The notes beneath the pieces are model-generated. The model did not search any database. It was not told where the DNA came from and saw only the letters and a list, made by a program, of their open reading frames with translations. Position numbers and translations under genes: made by a program. DNA of 64,000 nt from positions 682,001 to 746,000 of the forward strand of contig NZ_CP104991.1 in NCBI RefSeq assembly GCF_030323265.1. Reading direction: 5' to 3'. Source of the stretch: Terrirhizobium terrae (GTDB taxonomy: Bacteria; Pseudomonadota; Alphaproteobacteria; Rhizobiales; Rhizobiaceae). This document shows positions 26,032 through 35,030 of the stretch, piece by piece (the stretch's first letter is position 1; every line of letters starts with the position of its first letter).

Positions 26032-28122
26032 TTGGCGAAACTTCTGCATGCCCTGAATGTGGACCTTTCCAGTGAGACCTTATCAAGGCTCGAAGCACCA
26101 GAGCCGCAATTGCATGTCTCGGAAGATCCGAGCGTCTGCTTCCTTCCGGAATTCCTGTCTAGCGAACGAGTATGGGGCATCAGTCTCCAACTCTATGAGT
26201 TGCGTTCAGCGAGGAACTGGGGGATCGGCGATTTCGACGATCTTCGAGTAATGATCGATTTGGTTGCATCGATCGGTGGAGATTTCATTGGATTAAACCC
26301 GCTCCACGCACCCTTTCTTGCAGATGCCGGACGCTGCAGCCCCTACGAGCCGTCCAGCCGGCTGTTCCTCAACCCGCTTTATATTGCGGTCGATACGTTG
26401 CCGGGCTTCCAGTTCGATCCGGATCTGCAGCAGGAAATCGCCGCCCTGCGTAACGGCGATCTGGTTGCCTATGACGCGGTCGCGTCAATTAAGCTTGCGG
26501 CCCTGCGTTCAATATGGGAGCGCTCGGTGCGCGATGACAGCGGCGACGGCGATTTGGCCGAGTTTCGATCCTTCGTCCTCGACGGCGGCGAGCCGCTCAA
26601 ACGTCACGCAGTTTTCGAAGCTCTGTCGGCGCATATGGTGCAGAGCGGGTACCCGGCCGGCTGGCAGGCATGGCCAGACGAATTTCGGGATCCCGGATCA
26701 ACGGCGGTTCGTTCCTTCGCAAAGGAACATGACGACGACGTTCGATTTCATATCTGGCTGCAGTGGATCACTCATCGCCAGCTTCAGGACGCGGGCACTC
26801 ATGCCCGCGCCGCGGGCCTGCGGATCGGTCTGTACCTCGATCTCGCAGTGGGCGAGGCGCTCGACGGGTCGGCAACGTGGAGTGAGCGCGGCGTTTATCT
26901 CACTGACGCGACGATTGGCAGCCCACCAGATCCGTTTGCTCCAAGTGGACAGGACTGGCATCTCGCGGGTTTTCAACCTTCGCGGATCGCGGCTGGTGAA
27001 AACTCCCCATTCAAACGGATGGTCACCGCTGCCATGCGATATGCCGGCGCTATCCGGATCGACCACGCCGCGGCGCTCCGTCGGCTGTTCTTGGTTCCGA
27101 TCGACGGCACGCCAGCCGAAGGCGGTTATGTCCGGTATCCGCAGGAAGATTTAATCAGGATCCTTGCAGAAACGTCTGCGCGACATCGGTGCCTCGTCAT
27201 CGGCGAAGATCTCGGCTTGCTGCCCGATGGACTTCAAGATGATCTAACGGCAGCAAAGATCCTATCCTATCGGATTCTCTCCTACGAGCGCGATGACATC
27301 GGCTTCAAGCCGGCCACTGACTATCCGGTACTAGCACTTGCCTGCATCTCGACGCATGATCATCAGACGTTGGCCGGCTGGTGGCGGGGTGCTGATATCG
27401 CCCTGAGGGCCGAGCACGGCATTGTTTCACCGGACTTGACAGAACAGCATGATGCCGAGCGCCGTGACGAGAGGCGGCAATTGGTCAAGGCCGTGGGATG
27501 CGTACGTGCTTATAATACCGAAGGAAACGCAGCCGAGGCGGCCTTACATGATCTGACCGTCAAGGCGCATCGGTTTATCGCTCGGACTCCAAGTAAGCTT
27601 GTTGCTGTCCGTCTGGCTGATCTGAGCGACGAAAAGCGGCCGACCAACGTCCCAGGCACGAGTAGCAGCGGCTACCCCAACTGGCGGCCAAAGCTTTCAG
27701 TGACGATAGAGAGCCTGCCCGGGTTGCCTTTGCTCGCTGCGATAGCTTCTGTGGTGAACGAAGGCAGAAAGCTCCGTCTAGAAAGCCCTGATACCGCGCG
27801 AAGGCTCCATGCCTTCGAAGAACAATGCGAAGAAAACAACACGACCGATGCCCAACGGCTCGATGCGGTTGTCGAGAAATATGCCGCGAAAATGCCACGC
27901 CCTCTCGGGCGTCTTATCCGATGGATGCGAAAACCGGACCTGCGATGGGTCCGCATGATAGCGGGCACGCTGTTTGTCTTGTGCGGGTTCATCGGGTTTC
28001 TTCCCATCCTTGGTTTCTGGATGGCACCGCTTGGTTTGATTGTCCTCGCGCAGGATAGTAGATGGCTACAGCGTCCGACGCTCAAGGTCGTCACGTGGCT
28101 CGAGAGAAGATTGGGCGCATAG
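26032..28122 (+). CDS. malQ: 4-alpha-glucanotransferase (MalQ) fused to a C-terminal membrane domain
   Basis: A 696-residue product. Residues ~20-595 are a GH77 amylomaltase: WGISLQLYELRSARNWGIGD, GLNPLHAPF, IRIDHAAALRRLF (nucleophile Asp region), CLVIGEDLG (acid Glu) and STHDHQTL. The enzyme transfers maltodextrin segments. The last ~100 residues are foreign to GH77: a linker, then KPDLRWVRMIAG and two hydrophobic helices with PLGLIVLAQD, like a small stand-alone alphaproteobacterial membrane protein. The original start is probably ATG 25902 (MTQIRTNTPIPDRT); a C4 run at 25994-25997 breaks that frame, leaving TTG 26032 as start. Confidence 0.8.
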   Translation: MAKLLHALNVDLSSETLSRLEAPEPQLHVSEDPSVCFLPEFLSSERVWGISLQLYELRSARNWGIGDFDDLRVMIDLVASIGGDFIGLNPLHAPFLADAGRCSPYEPSSRLFLNPLYIAVDTLPGFQFDPDLQQEIAALRNGDLVAYDAVASIKLAALRSIWERSVRDDSGDGDLAEFRSFVLDGGEPLKRHAVFEALSAHMVQSGYPAGWQAWPDEFRDPGSTAVRSFAKEHDDDVRFHIWLQWITHRQLQDAGTHARAAGLRIGLYLDLAVGEALDGSATWSERGVYLTDATIGSPPDPFAPSGQDWHLAGFQPSRIAAGENSPFKRMVTAAMRYAGAIRIDHAAALRRLFLVPIDGTPAEGGYVRYPQEDLIRILAETSARHRCLVIGEDLGLLPDGLQDDLTAAKILSYRILSYERDDIGFKPATDYPVLALACISTHDHQTLAGWWRGADIALRAEHGIVSPDLTEQHDAERRDERRQLVKAVGCVRAYNTEGNAAEAALHDLTVKAHRFIARTPSKLVAVRLADLSDEKRPTNVPGTSSSGYPNWRPKLSVTIESLPGLPLLAAIASVVNEGRKLRLESPDTARRLHAFEEQCEENNTTDAQRLDAVVEKYAAKMPRPLGRLIRWMRKPDLRWVRMIAGTLFVLCGFIGFLPILGFWMAPLGLIVLAQDSRWLQRPTLKVVTWLERRLGA

Positions 28123-28174
28123 GACCATGGATCTAAAGTTCGGCGTTGCCGATAAACAGAAAGGTTAAGGGACG

Positions 28175-28478
28175 TCATGATTCTGCGATCTCCTGCGGGA
28201 AGATCTTTGGGATTGAAACGGCTCCTTCCACGCCGCCAAGCTCTTTGATCACCGCAAGCCACTGCTGCTGATGCATCGTGGCGCGAGCAATCAGAAAGTG
28301 CGGCATATCCTTCATGCCTTGATCATGTGCTGCGTTGAAAAGTCGGACAGCGAGGACACGTCGGTGCTTTCGGCTGGCGACGTTGCGGTACATGTCTGCT
28401 GCAAGATTTCCGCTTGTGTAGGTAGTCGAAGGGAACACCATCAGTATTGGCTGGAAATGTTGCCATCTCGGTCGACAG
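28175..28478 (-). pseudogene. Manganese catalase C-terminal remnant
   Basis: The reverse strand begins ATFPANTDGVPFDY, changes frame, then reads SGNLAADMYRNVAS, RVLAVRLFNAAHDQGMKDM and FLIARATMHQQQWLAVIKEL. This order matches the second half of Mn-containing catalases (the MHQ-type metal-site helix is present). The N-terminal half is absent, and a hydrolase remnant is joined directly upstream. It is dead. Confidence 0.65.
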
Positions 28479-28870
28479 GATATGATCGTGCAACTGCGGA
28501 GCCCGCCAGCCCTTTGGACAGGGCAAGTGCAATGTCATCTTTGGAAGCGAGGACAACGATCGGCTTCGACAACCTGTCGGTGATCGGAAGTTGTTTGCGA
28601 AGCAAGCCTATATCTATGTCCGGTGCCGCAAGAACAAGTTGGTCGATCGACCGGACAACATCCCGCTCGCCCATCAATGAGAGCTGGCGGACGGACTCAA
28701 CTGCCAGCCATGCTCCCATGCTGTGGGCAAGGATCGTCGGGAGCACACCGTTATGCGAAAGCTGAGTAAGAACTGTCGCCAGGTCGTCGCGGGAGAAGGC
28801 AGCCGAATGTTTGTCCGCGACGTATCCGGTGACTTCTGGCTGAGCTAGACGCGGTGAGATCCCGGTAGAA
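28441..28870 (-). pseudogene. DUF900-type alpha/beta hydrolase remnant
   Basis: The reverse frame contains KHSAAFSRDDLATVLTQL, ILAHSMGAWLAVESVRQL (GHSMG-type nucleophile elbow as AHSMG), LVLAAPDIDIGL and PIVVLASKDDIALALSKGLA. These match the second half of DUF900 esterase/lipase proteins. The N-terminal half is missing, and the frame runs instead into sequence antisense to the TetR gene. Downstream it is joined to the Mn-catalase remnant. Confidence 0.6.
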
Positions 28871-28921
28871 GAGAAAGATGCCCTCAAAGACGAAACCAAA
28901 GGCGAGCAAACCCGCGAAAGG

Positions 28922-29452
28922 TTGCGTAAGGCACCGATCGGCGTCTTCGCGCGCAACGGGTTTAACAGCACGAAAGTCAGTGACATCGTGGCAGAGGCGG
29001 GCCTCAGCCAGCCGTCGTTCTACCTCTATTTTGAATCGAAGGAGGCCACCTACGAGTCGCTGGTGGAGGAATTCAGAGAGGACCTGAGACGCGTCACCCT
29101 CTCCAACCTCATTGATCCATACACGACGCAGGAAGCGCTTGAGGCCCAGGTGGCGATCAGCTTCCGGACGTTTCACCACTTCATGGCGGCGGACCGGGCA
29201 TTGACGGAAATCGGCTTTTTCCAGCCTCCGGGCTGTTCTATCGCAAAACAGCAGATGGTCGGCTGGGTGGCTTCCAACCATCGGGAAGAGCAATCGAACG
29301 GCATCTTCCGGCCAGGTGTAGCTGCGGACGAGATGGCACGCGTGCTCGTTGGTATGATTGATCAGTTCGCTCGTATCGACGCCAATGCAGAGCGGACGCG
29401 ACTTGCGGGCGTTTGCGCGAAAATGTTCTTTTCAGGGGCCTTCGTCCTCTAA
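28922..29452 (+). CDS. TetR/AcrR-family regulator
   Basis: A 176-residue regulator. The N-terminal HTH is complete: GVFARNGFNSTKVSDIVAEA, then GLSQPSFYLYFESKEATYESL. The C-terminal helical domain ends FSGAFVL. The TTG at 28922 trims helix 1, and the open frame continues upstream without ATG. An ATG at 28878 (MPSKTKPKASKPAKG) would give a natural start if one base were changed near 28915, so a frameshift in the first codons is likely. Target unknown; neighbours are remnants and small stress genes. Confidence 0.8.
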   Translation: MRKAPIGVFARNGFNSTKVSDIVAEAGLSQPSFYLYFESKEATYESLVEEFREDLRRVTLSNLIDPYTTQEALEAQVAISFRTFHHFMAADRALTEIGFFQPPGCSIAKQQMVGWVASNHREEQSNGIFRPGVAADEMARVLVGMIDQFARIDANAERTRLAGVCAKMFFSGAFVL

Positions 29453-29489
29453 AAAAGGGACCCGTTCAGTGAGAGCGGCTGAATTTCTA

Positions 29490-29726
29490 TCACGACATGA
29501 GAGATACCCCTGCGACCCTTTGATTTTCCTGAGCCTGGTATCCCAGACAAGCCGAGCGAGTGCCTAGATCGCGAGGCTGAAAAACGGACAGCTTAGCGCT
29601 GAAGGCGGGATCGGGTGACGTGAGGATGTCGACCAGCAGAAAGTGGTCGTGTCCATCTGGAACAATCGGCTGTAGTCCCTGCTCTAGAAACAGTTTCGGC
29701 AGTTGACAGCGTATCTGAGGAACCAT
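29490..29726 (-). CDS. Hypothetical protein, doubtful
   Basis: A 78-residue frame from ATG 29726 with GGGATG upstream; the text QLPKLFLEQGLQPIVPDG and FLLVDILTSPDPAFSAKLS looks protein-like but is not recognised. It overlaps a forward EcfG-like promoter (29719). Without it, 29453-29718 would be an empty stretch. Confidence 0.3.
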   Translation of the reverse strand: MVPQIRCQLPKLFLEQGLQPIVPDGHDHFLLVDILTSPDPAFSAKLSVFQPRDLGTRSACLGYQAQENQRVAGVSLMS

Positions 29727-29743
29727 CTTACATCCCCTTTGTT
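29719..29743 (+). promoter_or_regulatory. EcfG-like promoter
   Basis: GGAAC (29719-29723), 16 nt, TGTT (29740-29743), 27 nt before the ATG at 29771. The TGTT form is shared with the ku promoter at 32534. Confidence 0.6.
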
Positions 29744-29770
29744 GAGGTCAAAACAACGAGGAGATCAATC

Positions 29771-29992
29771 ATGAATGAGAAGAAGACAGACGGAACCAGC
29801 GATGCAGTTCGCTCTAACCCTGATGTCGCAGATGATGCTCGCGAAGACCTGAGCCATACAGCAGAAAAGGGTCTACGCAAAGCAACAAGCGGGGGTCGCT
29901 ACAAGGAGGACGTGGACACCAGCAAGACGCCGGAAGACGAGCGCAAGGCGCCCCGTAACGGTGAAGGCTATCCTGGGGCGACTACCAAGTAG
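29771..29992 (+). CDS. Small hydrophilic stress protein
   Basis: A 73-residue, strongly charged, glycine-containing product without hydrophobic core (DAREDLSHTAEKGLRKATSG, YKEDVDTSKTPEDERK), suggesting an intrinsically disordered protein like other small stress-island proteins here. GAGGAG lies 8 nt before the ATG, and an EcfG-like promoter precedes it. Family unnamed. Confidence 0.65.
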   Translation: MNEKKTDGTSDAVRSNPDVADDAREDLSHTAEKGLRKATSGGRYKEDVDTSKTPEDERKAPRNGEGYPGATTK

Positions 29993-30049
29993 CAAACGCT
30001 ACAGACAGTATGCCTGACCCCTCTTATGCTGATCAACAAGGATAGCCAG

Positions 30050-30211
30050 ATGCCAATCAACGACCCCAACCTTCAGCACAAGACACCTGCGACGCGTCGT
30101 CCGAAATTCGGTGTCCCTACAATTCTGCTTTTGCTTCTGGGAGCGATCGTCATCGCGGGGCTGTTCATCTTCTTCGCGGGTTATGGCGCTGTGAATTCAG
30201 CAGCCCAGTAG
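30050..30211 (+). CDS. Small single-span membrane protein
   Basis: A 53-residue product with a polar N-terminus (NDPNLQHKTPATRRPKF) and one hydrophobic helix (TILLLLLGAIVIAGLFIFF). AAGGA stands 7 nt before ATG 30050; the outer ATG at 30026 has no such signal. It follows the hydrophilic protein gene by 57 nt and probably shares its stress promoter. Confidence 0.6.
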   Translation: MPINDPNLQHKTPATRRPKFGVPTILLLLLGAIVIAGLFIFFAGYGAVNSAAQ

Positions 30212-30297
30212 ATCAAGGGTGCTTAGGCCGTCAGACCAACATCGACTAAACGTGCTTGATGAACAAGCGATCATGACTTTGTGCTGTCCTTCTTCAG

Positions 30298-30475
30298 GTT
30301 GGCTGACTTGGACCGATCGTTTCAGTTCGGGAGGCACAAAACCTCTGTCTCAGACCTCGCTTTCGCATCTAAGAATGGCTGGCGCGCGCGATCCAGCCTC
30401 GGTTAGCCGAAAAATTCGACGATGATGACGCGGAGCCGTAGGATTGCTGCCTCGGCTACCGTTCCCCAGGTCGAG
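30298..30475 (+). pseudogene. RMF/CrpP-like gene remnant, relative of 21013
   Basis: DNA from the TTGGACCGATCGTTTCAG motif to about 30450 aligns base by base with 21134-21290, including TTTCGCATCTA and CGGTTAGCC. The frame is broken several times, so only a trace of the second repeat remains (PASVS, then a DDDDAEP-like segment in another frame). It shows a past duplication of the double-repeat gene. Confidence 0.55.
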
Positions 30476-30507
30476 GAACCTGACGGGGTGTTTCCAGTTA
30501 CTTTCCT

Positions 30508-30654
30508 ATGAGACAGCTACAATACCGCCCAAATGTCATCACGCTCATATTTTCAGTGGCTATCTGCCTGATGGTATTCGCCGTCCAAACATGGATGACG
30601 AATCGTTTCGGCGAAACTGATACGAAGAGCAGTGTGGCTGATCCGCCGATCTAA
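30508..30654 (+). CDS. Possible small membrane protein
   Basis: A 48-residue frame: RQLQYRPNVITLIFSVAICL then MVFAVQTWMTNRFGET. One clear hydrophobic helix. No good ribosome binding site is visible. A GGAAC-N16-AGTT match lies at 30475-30499, but its -10 would leave almost no leader, so the start or promoter is uncertain. Confidence 0.35.
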   Translation: MRQLQYRPNVITLIFSVAICLMVFAVQTWMTNRFGETDTKSSVADPPI

Positions 30655-30866
30655 GTCACCGCCGATCGTGCTACGGGGTCCCTTGACGTTTTCACTATTT
30701 TGGGCAAGCGAGACCTGGAATAGGTTTCACGTGCCAGCCTTACTATCCGCGGATAGCGGTGCCGCTCCGCGCGTCTGGGGGAAGCGTCACCGATGACACA
30801 TTGAGTGAGTATATAAACGGTTATCTAACTTCGTCGGGATATGATGGCCTCAAAAGGAGGACTTAG

Positions 30867-31118
30867 ATGGGTTGGAGTATTGTTTACGCGGTCACGCTGA
30901 CGGTAGTCATTGTGGCGGCCTTGCGCGCCAGCGCCCTCATGAGCTTGCTATTCGTACTGGCCATTTCGGTACTTGCGACGGTTATGCTAGCTTTGATGAA
31001 CTCCGACGACGATCTGCTATGGGCGAGCTTGATTGTTCCACCAAGCCTCTTGCTTGCATCGCTTGCTTTAACATCCGCTCTCGATCGCATTGCTAGGAGA
31101 TCTTGGCACAGGAGCTGA
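30867..31118 (+). CDS. Small membrane protein with three hydrophobic segments
   Basis: An 83-residue, very hydrophobic product: WSIVYAVTLTVVIVAALRAS, then LMSLLFVLAISVLATVML, then a third segment LIVPPSLLLASLALTSAL with a basic end (RIARRSWHRS). AAAAGGAGG lies 7 nt before the ATG. No family recognised. Probably an inner membrane protein. Confidence 0.6.
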   Translation: MGWSIVYAVTLTVVIVAALRASALMSLLFVLAISVLATVMLALMNSDDDLLWASLIVPPSLLLASLALTSALDRIARRSWHRS

Positions 31119-32003
31119 TCGATTAAAACTTCGCCACACCGGTCGTGATAGCTTTCGCTTTTGATTGCATGAGCATCGCCCCGAAGCTCACGCCGTCATA
31201 CTGAGCATGCCCGCGACTGTGATCGCTCCAAAGCTATTGCAAGGCTCGATAGTGCTTCGTACCGTTTCCTATTACGCCTTGCCAATACACGCAACGTCCC
31301 ACGTCTTGTAGTTGCGTGCGAGGGAAGGTGGAAATCCGCGAACCATTTCAGCAATTAGTGAAGCTGCCCCAAACGGCTGCCATCTGTTGCAGACTTGATG
31401 CAACTGGCGATTTGGAGGTCTTGCTACGTAAGTAGTCTCGGCGCGAGTCTTTGGATAATCCGGGAAGGCAACCGGGGACAAAAAGAGCGGCGCTACCGCG
31501 CTGCTCAGCGAGATGCCCGCGAGGGATTAAGTGTCGTGGGTGAGAACGAGAAGACTGTAGGGTTCTTCTCTCACCTGCAGGACGGTCGCAGATCGACAAT
31601 TGCGGTTGTCCACATGCTCCGCACACGCTTTTCACAACGAATTTTGCGGAGCGTGGAGATCGCAGGCTGGCTTGGGTCCATCCATGAGCCGCTTCCGGAA
31701 TGGTGGACGAGCCAGAACTCGTAGAGATTTTTTCTGGCGATTGCAGAAGCGTCGTCACCTGGTCATCAACACATGGAACTGCGATGCCGCAAAAGCATTC
31801 AACCGACTGCTTCGCGAATCGCAGGAAGCTTTTCGTTTAGGTATTACTCCATCGCTACACGATGAAGATTAAGGGTGCCGCGGTTCACGGCTTACCTATG
31901 GTGTAATAAATCTGTAACCGCTTTCACCTTCAGTGCTGCTGTGCGCGAAACCGGGAACCGTACTAAACCATTATTCTTCTACGATAGGCATCGGAGAGAA
32001 TGC
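31119..32003. other. Long stretch without a supportable gene
   Basis: Frames of about 90-136 residues exist on both strands (forward 31395-31724 and 31600-31872; reverse 31348-31758), but they overlap each other and none has a motif or start signal. The end of the forward frame near 31780-31872 (NTWNCDAAKAFNRLLRESQE) is the most protein-like part. Confidence 0.35.
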
Positions 32004-32186
32004 ATGGCCCGCCCTCACCTTACAACCGAGCAACTCGATCGTTTGAAGGTAGTTCTCCGTTTTCTATGCCGCGAAAACAATATCAACCCGAAGAGCCACG
32101 AGGCTTTGAAACTGGCTGCTCGTTTACTGGACGAGTGTGACAGGACCGAAAGCGTTGAGGAATTGTCGCAACGGTCCCCCGCCTAA
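32004..32186 (+). CDS. Small hypothetical helical protein
   Basis: A 60-residue product (TTEQLDRLKVVLRFLCREN, ALKLAARLLDECD). GGAGAG lies 7 nt before ATG 32004; longer starts upstream are not supported. It precedes the ku operon on the same strand. Function unknown. Confidence 0.5.
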   Translation: MARPHLTTEQLDRLKVVLRFLCRENNINPKSHEALKLAARLLDECDRTESVEELSQRSPA

Positions 32187-32318
32187 GAGTGTAGTAAAAT
32201 TTGCAAGGCGGTGGCTGAGATTAGCGCATCACCCGCTGACTCGAACGAAATTTTGCGCAAACCCACCATAACCACGAGCTGCAGGGAACATTCTCATCCG
32301 GTTTCTGATTTAGGCAGC

Positions 32319-32528
32319 ATGGACAGAACTGATACCCTCCGCTCAACATTATTGCTGGAGCTTAGAGCGCGAAGCGAAACGCTGGATGCGATCGTTGATG
32401 CCGCTCGGGCAGGAGCGGACGCAGCTGCACTTGAGGCAATTGCTTCGGATCCAATACCTGCTGACGCGTTATCGGACACTGATGCCATCATTGATGTGAA
32501 CCCTCGGCATAGCAGGCAAACGAGATAA
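32319..32528 (+). CDS. Small acidic hypothetical protein
   Basis: A 69-residue frame (TLRSTLLLELRARSETLDAI, then ADAAALEAIASDPIP). The ribosome binding site is weak (AGGCAG). A longer frame to 32211 is open but not supported. It ends 57 nt before the first ku gene. The opposite strand also has an open frame here, so the call is tentative. Confidence 0.35.
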   Translation: MDRTDTLRSTLLLELRARSETLDAIVDAARAGADAAALEAIASDPIPADALSDTDAIIDVNPRHSRQTR

Positions 32529-32533
32529 GCGGA

Positions 32534-32558
32534 GGAACCCTGTTCTCCGACATCTGTT
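32534..32558 (+). promoter_or_regulatory. EcfG-like promoter upstream of ku genes
   Basis: GGAAC (32534-32538), 16 nt, TGTT (32555-32558), 26 nt before the ATG of the first ku gene. RpoE2 (EcfG) control of plasmid ku and ligD genes is known in Sinorhizobium meliloti. Confidence 0.65.
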
Positions 32559-32584
32559 ATCAGCCCTGATATATGGAGGATAAA

Positions 32585-33469
32585 ATGACCGGTCATCGCG
32601 CTCAGTGGAAGGGCCACTTGAAGATTGGCGAACTCAGCTGCGCGGTAGGCCTCTACACGGCTGCCTCGACCTCAGAGCGCATTAGCTTTCACATGATCAA
32701 TGAGGCGACGAGAAATCGCCTCAAGCGCGAATTTATAGATAGCGACACGGAGGAAGTTGTCGCTCGTGACCAACAAGTCAAAGGTTTCGACATTGGCAAT
32801 GGCGACCACATAATGATTGACCCTGAAGAGGTCGCGTCGGTTGTCCCTGACTCTGACAAGATGCTCGAAGCTGAGGCTTTCATCCCATGCGGCGGTATCG
32901 ATGACGTTTACTTCGACAAGCCTTATTATCTGGTCCCTGTTGAGAACGAAGATACGGACGCATTCACTTGTATCCGTGATGCCTTGCGCAAGACTAATGC
33001 GACGGCTATCGCTCGGACCGTGCTTTTCCGACGTATGCGAACGGTGCTGATCAGGGCACATGGTAAGGGGCTGATCGCGACAACGCTAAACTTCGACTAC
33101 GAGGTTCGCTCATCAAAAGAGGCATTCAAAGGTGTCGCCAAGCTCGAAGTCGAAAAGGAAATGCTCGATCTGGCCAAGCACATCATCGGTACAAAAAAGG
33201 CGACTTCGATCCTGCAAAATTCGACGATCGCTATGATGCCGCTCTCGCCGCGCTTGTGAAAGCCAAGGCCGAAGGCAAAGCGATCCCGAAACCGAAGCCT
33301 GTGAAAGTCTCCAAATCCAATGACCTTTTGAAGGCACTCCAGGAAAGCGCAGGATTGGGAAAAGGCTCGAGACCAAAAAACCGAAGGCCGCAAACGCCAA
33401 CAGCGGAAAGAAGTCAGCTTCGAAAGCTTCCGGCGGCCAAGCAAAGAACCCTCAGAAAAAAGCGAGCTG
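32585..33469 (+). CDS. ku: Ku protein 1 (non-homologous end joining), with two frame breaks near the 3' end
   Basis: Prokaryotic Ku: WKGHLKIGELSCAVGLY, ISFHMINEATRNRLK, FIPCGGIDDVYFDKPYYLVP and ARTVLFRRMRTVLIRAHG are the family blocks. Ku binds DNA ends as a dimer and recruits LigD. As sequenced the frame ends at 33257. An A6 run at 33193-33198 and a GGG at 33357-33359 each appear one base short: restoring both gives FDDRYDAALAALVKAKAEGK and then a Lys/Ala-rich tail ending QKKAS at 33467-33469. The whole Ku core is intact either way. GGAGGA precedes the ATG. The second ku begins 5 nt later. Confidence 0.85.
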
Positions 33470-33474
33470 ATGCC

Positions 33475-34289
33475 ATGGCACCGCGTCGACCCTATTGGAA
33501 AGGCTATCTCAAGCTTTCTCTTGTCACCTGCCCTGTCGCCATGACGCCAGCAACGTCAGACTCTGAGAAGGTGCGCTTTCACACACTCAACAAGGAGACA
33601 GGGAACCGCGTCGTCTCGCAGTACATCGACAGCGTCACCGGTAAGTCAGTCAAGGACGAGCATGAGGCTAGAGGCTATGAACGTGGAGAGAACGATTATG
33701 TCATCTTGAACGATGACGATCTTGAAGCCGTCGAACTGGAAACGGTCCGGACGATCGACATTGAGAAGTTCATCCCTCGCGGAAGCATCGAATGGGTCTA
33801 TTTCGAGAAGCCCTTCTATCTGACCACAAACGATAAAATCGGGGACGAAGCATTCGCCGTTATCCGTAAGGCAATGGAAGCGGAGGATGTTGTAGGAATA
33901 TCCAAGCTTGTTCTCGGGCGTCGAGAGCGAGCTGTAGTCTTGCAGCCGCGAGGTGAAGGGATTGTCCTGTGGACGCTTCGTTTCGGCGACGAGGTGCGAC
34001 CCGAAGCCGAATACTTCACTGAGATCGATAAAAAGTCTGATCCGGACGGCGTCACGGCGCTCGAGAAGGTGATCAAGAAGCGTTTGAAAGATTGGTCGCC
34101 TGCGATGGTGTCCGACCCTATTCAAGAAAGCCTGTTAAAACTTATCGCTCAGAAGAAAAAGCTAAGAAGCCTACTAAGAGGGCTTCCAAGTCCAAAGCGC
34201 GTGAAACAGACAAAAGCAATGTCATCGACATTATGGATGCCCTCAAGAAGTCGGTGGCCAAGGAATTGAAATCTCGGAAAGCGAGCTGA
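33475..34289 (+). CDS. ku: Ku protein 2
   Basis: A second Ku directly downstream of the first: MAPRRPYWKGYLKLSLVTCP, RFHTLNKETGNRVVSQYIDS, FIPRGSIEWVYFEKPFYL, SKLVLGRRERAVVLQPRG and MVSDPIQESLLKLIAQ. Pairs of Ku forming heterodimers are known in rhizobia. An A5 run at 34156-34160 appears one A short; as sequenced the frame ends at 34269, while restoring it gives a basic tail with NVIDIMDALKKS ending at 34289. The Ku core is complete. The truncated third Ku at 13024 is most similar to this copy. Confidence 0.88.
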
Positions 34290-34335
34290 CCGACGCCGCT
34301 TGATGACAGTTTTGAATATTTGACGGGAGACGTGC

Positions 34336-34953
34336 TTGCACTATGCGGTCGTAGACATCGGCTCCCCGAAGCAAGGCAATCTCGGCTGGTGGGTTACTGG
34401 GCCGTTCAGTGAGGACGGCGGCACGGATCCCGATAAGATGATCGCGGCGTTGACCGAAGCCGTTCGGATGGGCCCGACCGTCTTGGGGTTTGAGGCAACG
34501 ATGTACGTCCCCGCTAAACGAGACATCCGGAACACGCTTCAACAACGCCCAGGAGAAGCTGGTCGACCTTGGAGCGCTGGGGCAGGAGCAAGTGTTACCG
34601 CAATGGCTCTGGCCTTGGTGCCCGCAATTCTGGACAGGATCGCCGCCAATGTTCCCGGTGCGACGGCATGGCAAGACTGGACGCGGATGCCGCAGAAATC
34701 GGGTGAAATCCTGGTGTTCGAGGCTTTCGTGACAACAGGTGTGTCCAACGGCCATGCTGAGGATGCGAAACTTGCAGCCTATGCGGCTCGGGCACTAATC
34801 AGCGACGAGACCGTCGTTAGTGCTCTCGGGGACGAACCTTGTATGAGCACATTGGGGGCGGCGCTCTTGCATTCTGGAATGTCGCAAGACCTTGGGGAAC
34901 TGCGGAGACAATGCCTTGTGGTAAAGCTGTCCAAAACCAAGCAGCCGCAATAA
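34336..34953 (+). CDS. Uncharacterised protein in the ku operon, RNase H-like start
   Basis: A 205-residue product starting HYAVVDIGSPKQGNLGWWV, a pattern (strand with Asp, then GW) like RNase H-fold/DUF429 predicted nucleases. A later GFEATMYVPAKRD would hold a second acidic residue. GGGAGA lies 5 nt before the TTG start. It follows the second ku gene by 46 nt on the same strand and is probably cotranscribed. A role in end processing is only a guess. Confidence 0.5.
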   Translation: MHYAVVDIGSPKQGNLGWWVTGPFSEDGGTDPDKMIAALTEAVRMGPTVLGFEATMYVPAKRDIRNTLQQRPGEAGRPWSAGAGASVTAMALALVPAILDRIAANVPGATAWQDWTRMPQKSGEILVFEAFVTTGVSNGHAEDAKLAAYAARALISDETVVSALGDEPCMSTLGAALLHSGMSQDLGELRRQCLVVKLSKTKQPQ

Positions 34954-35030
34954 CAGTAGTAATTCGCCAAAACACCCGCAGTTGGCTGCGATTTGTTCGT
35001 TTGGCAACTGTGGTCCAATATACGGATGGC

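Noticed and set aside
25609..26049. Reverse-strand frame opposite the amylase fragment
   Set aside because: The forward strand matches alpha-amylase blocks in order; the reverse frame is its mirror.
30475..30499. GGAAC-N16-AGTT before the small frame at 30508
   Set aside because: The -10 ends 8 nt before the ATG, leaving almost no leader.
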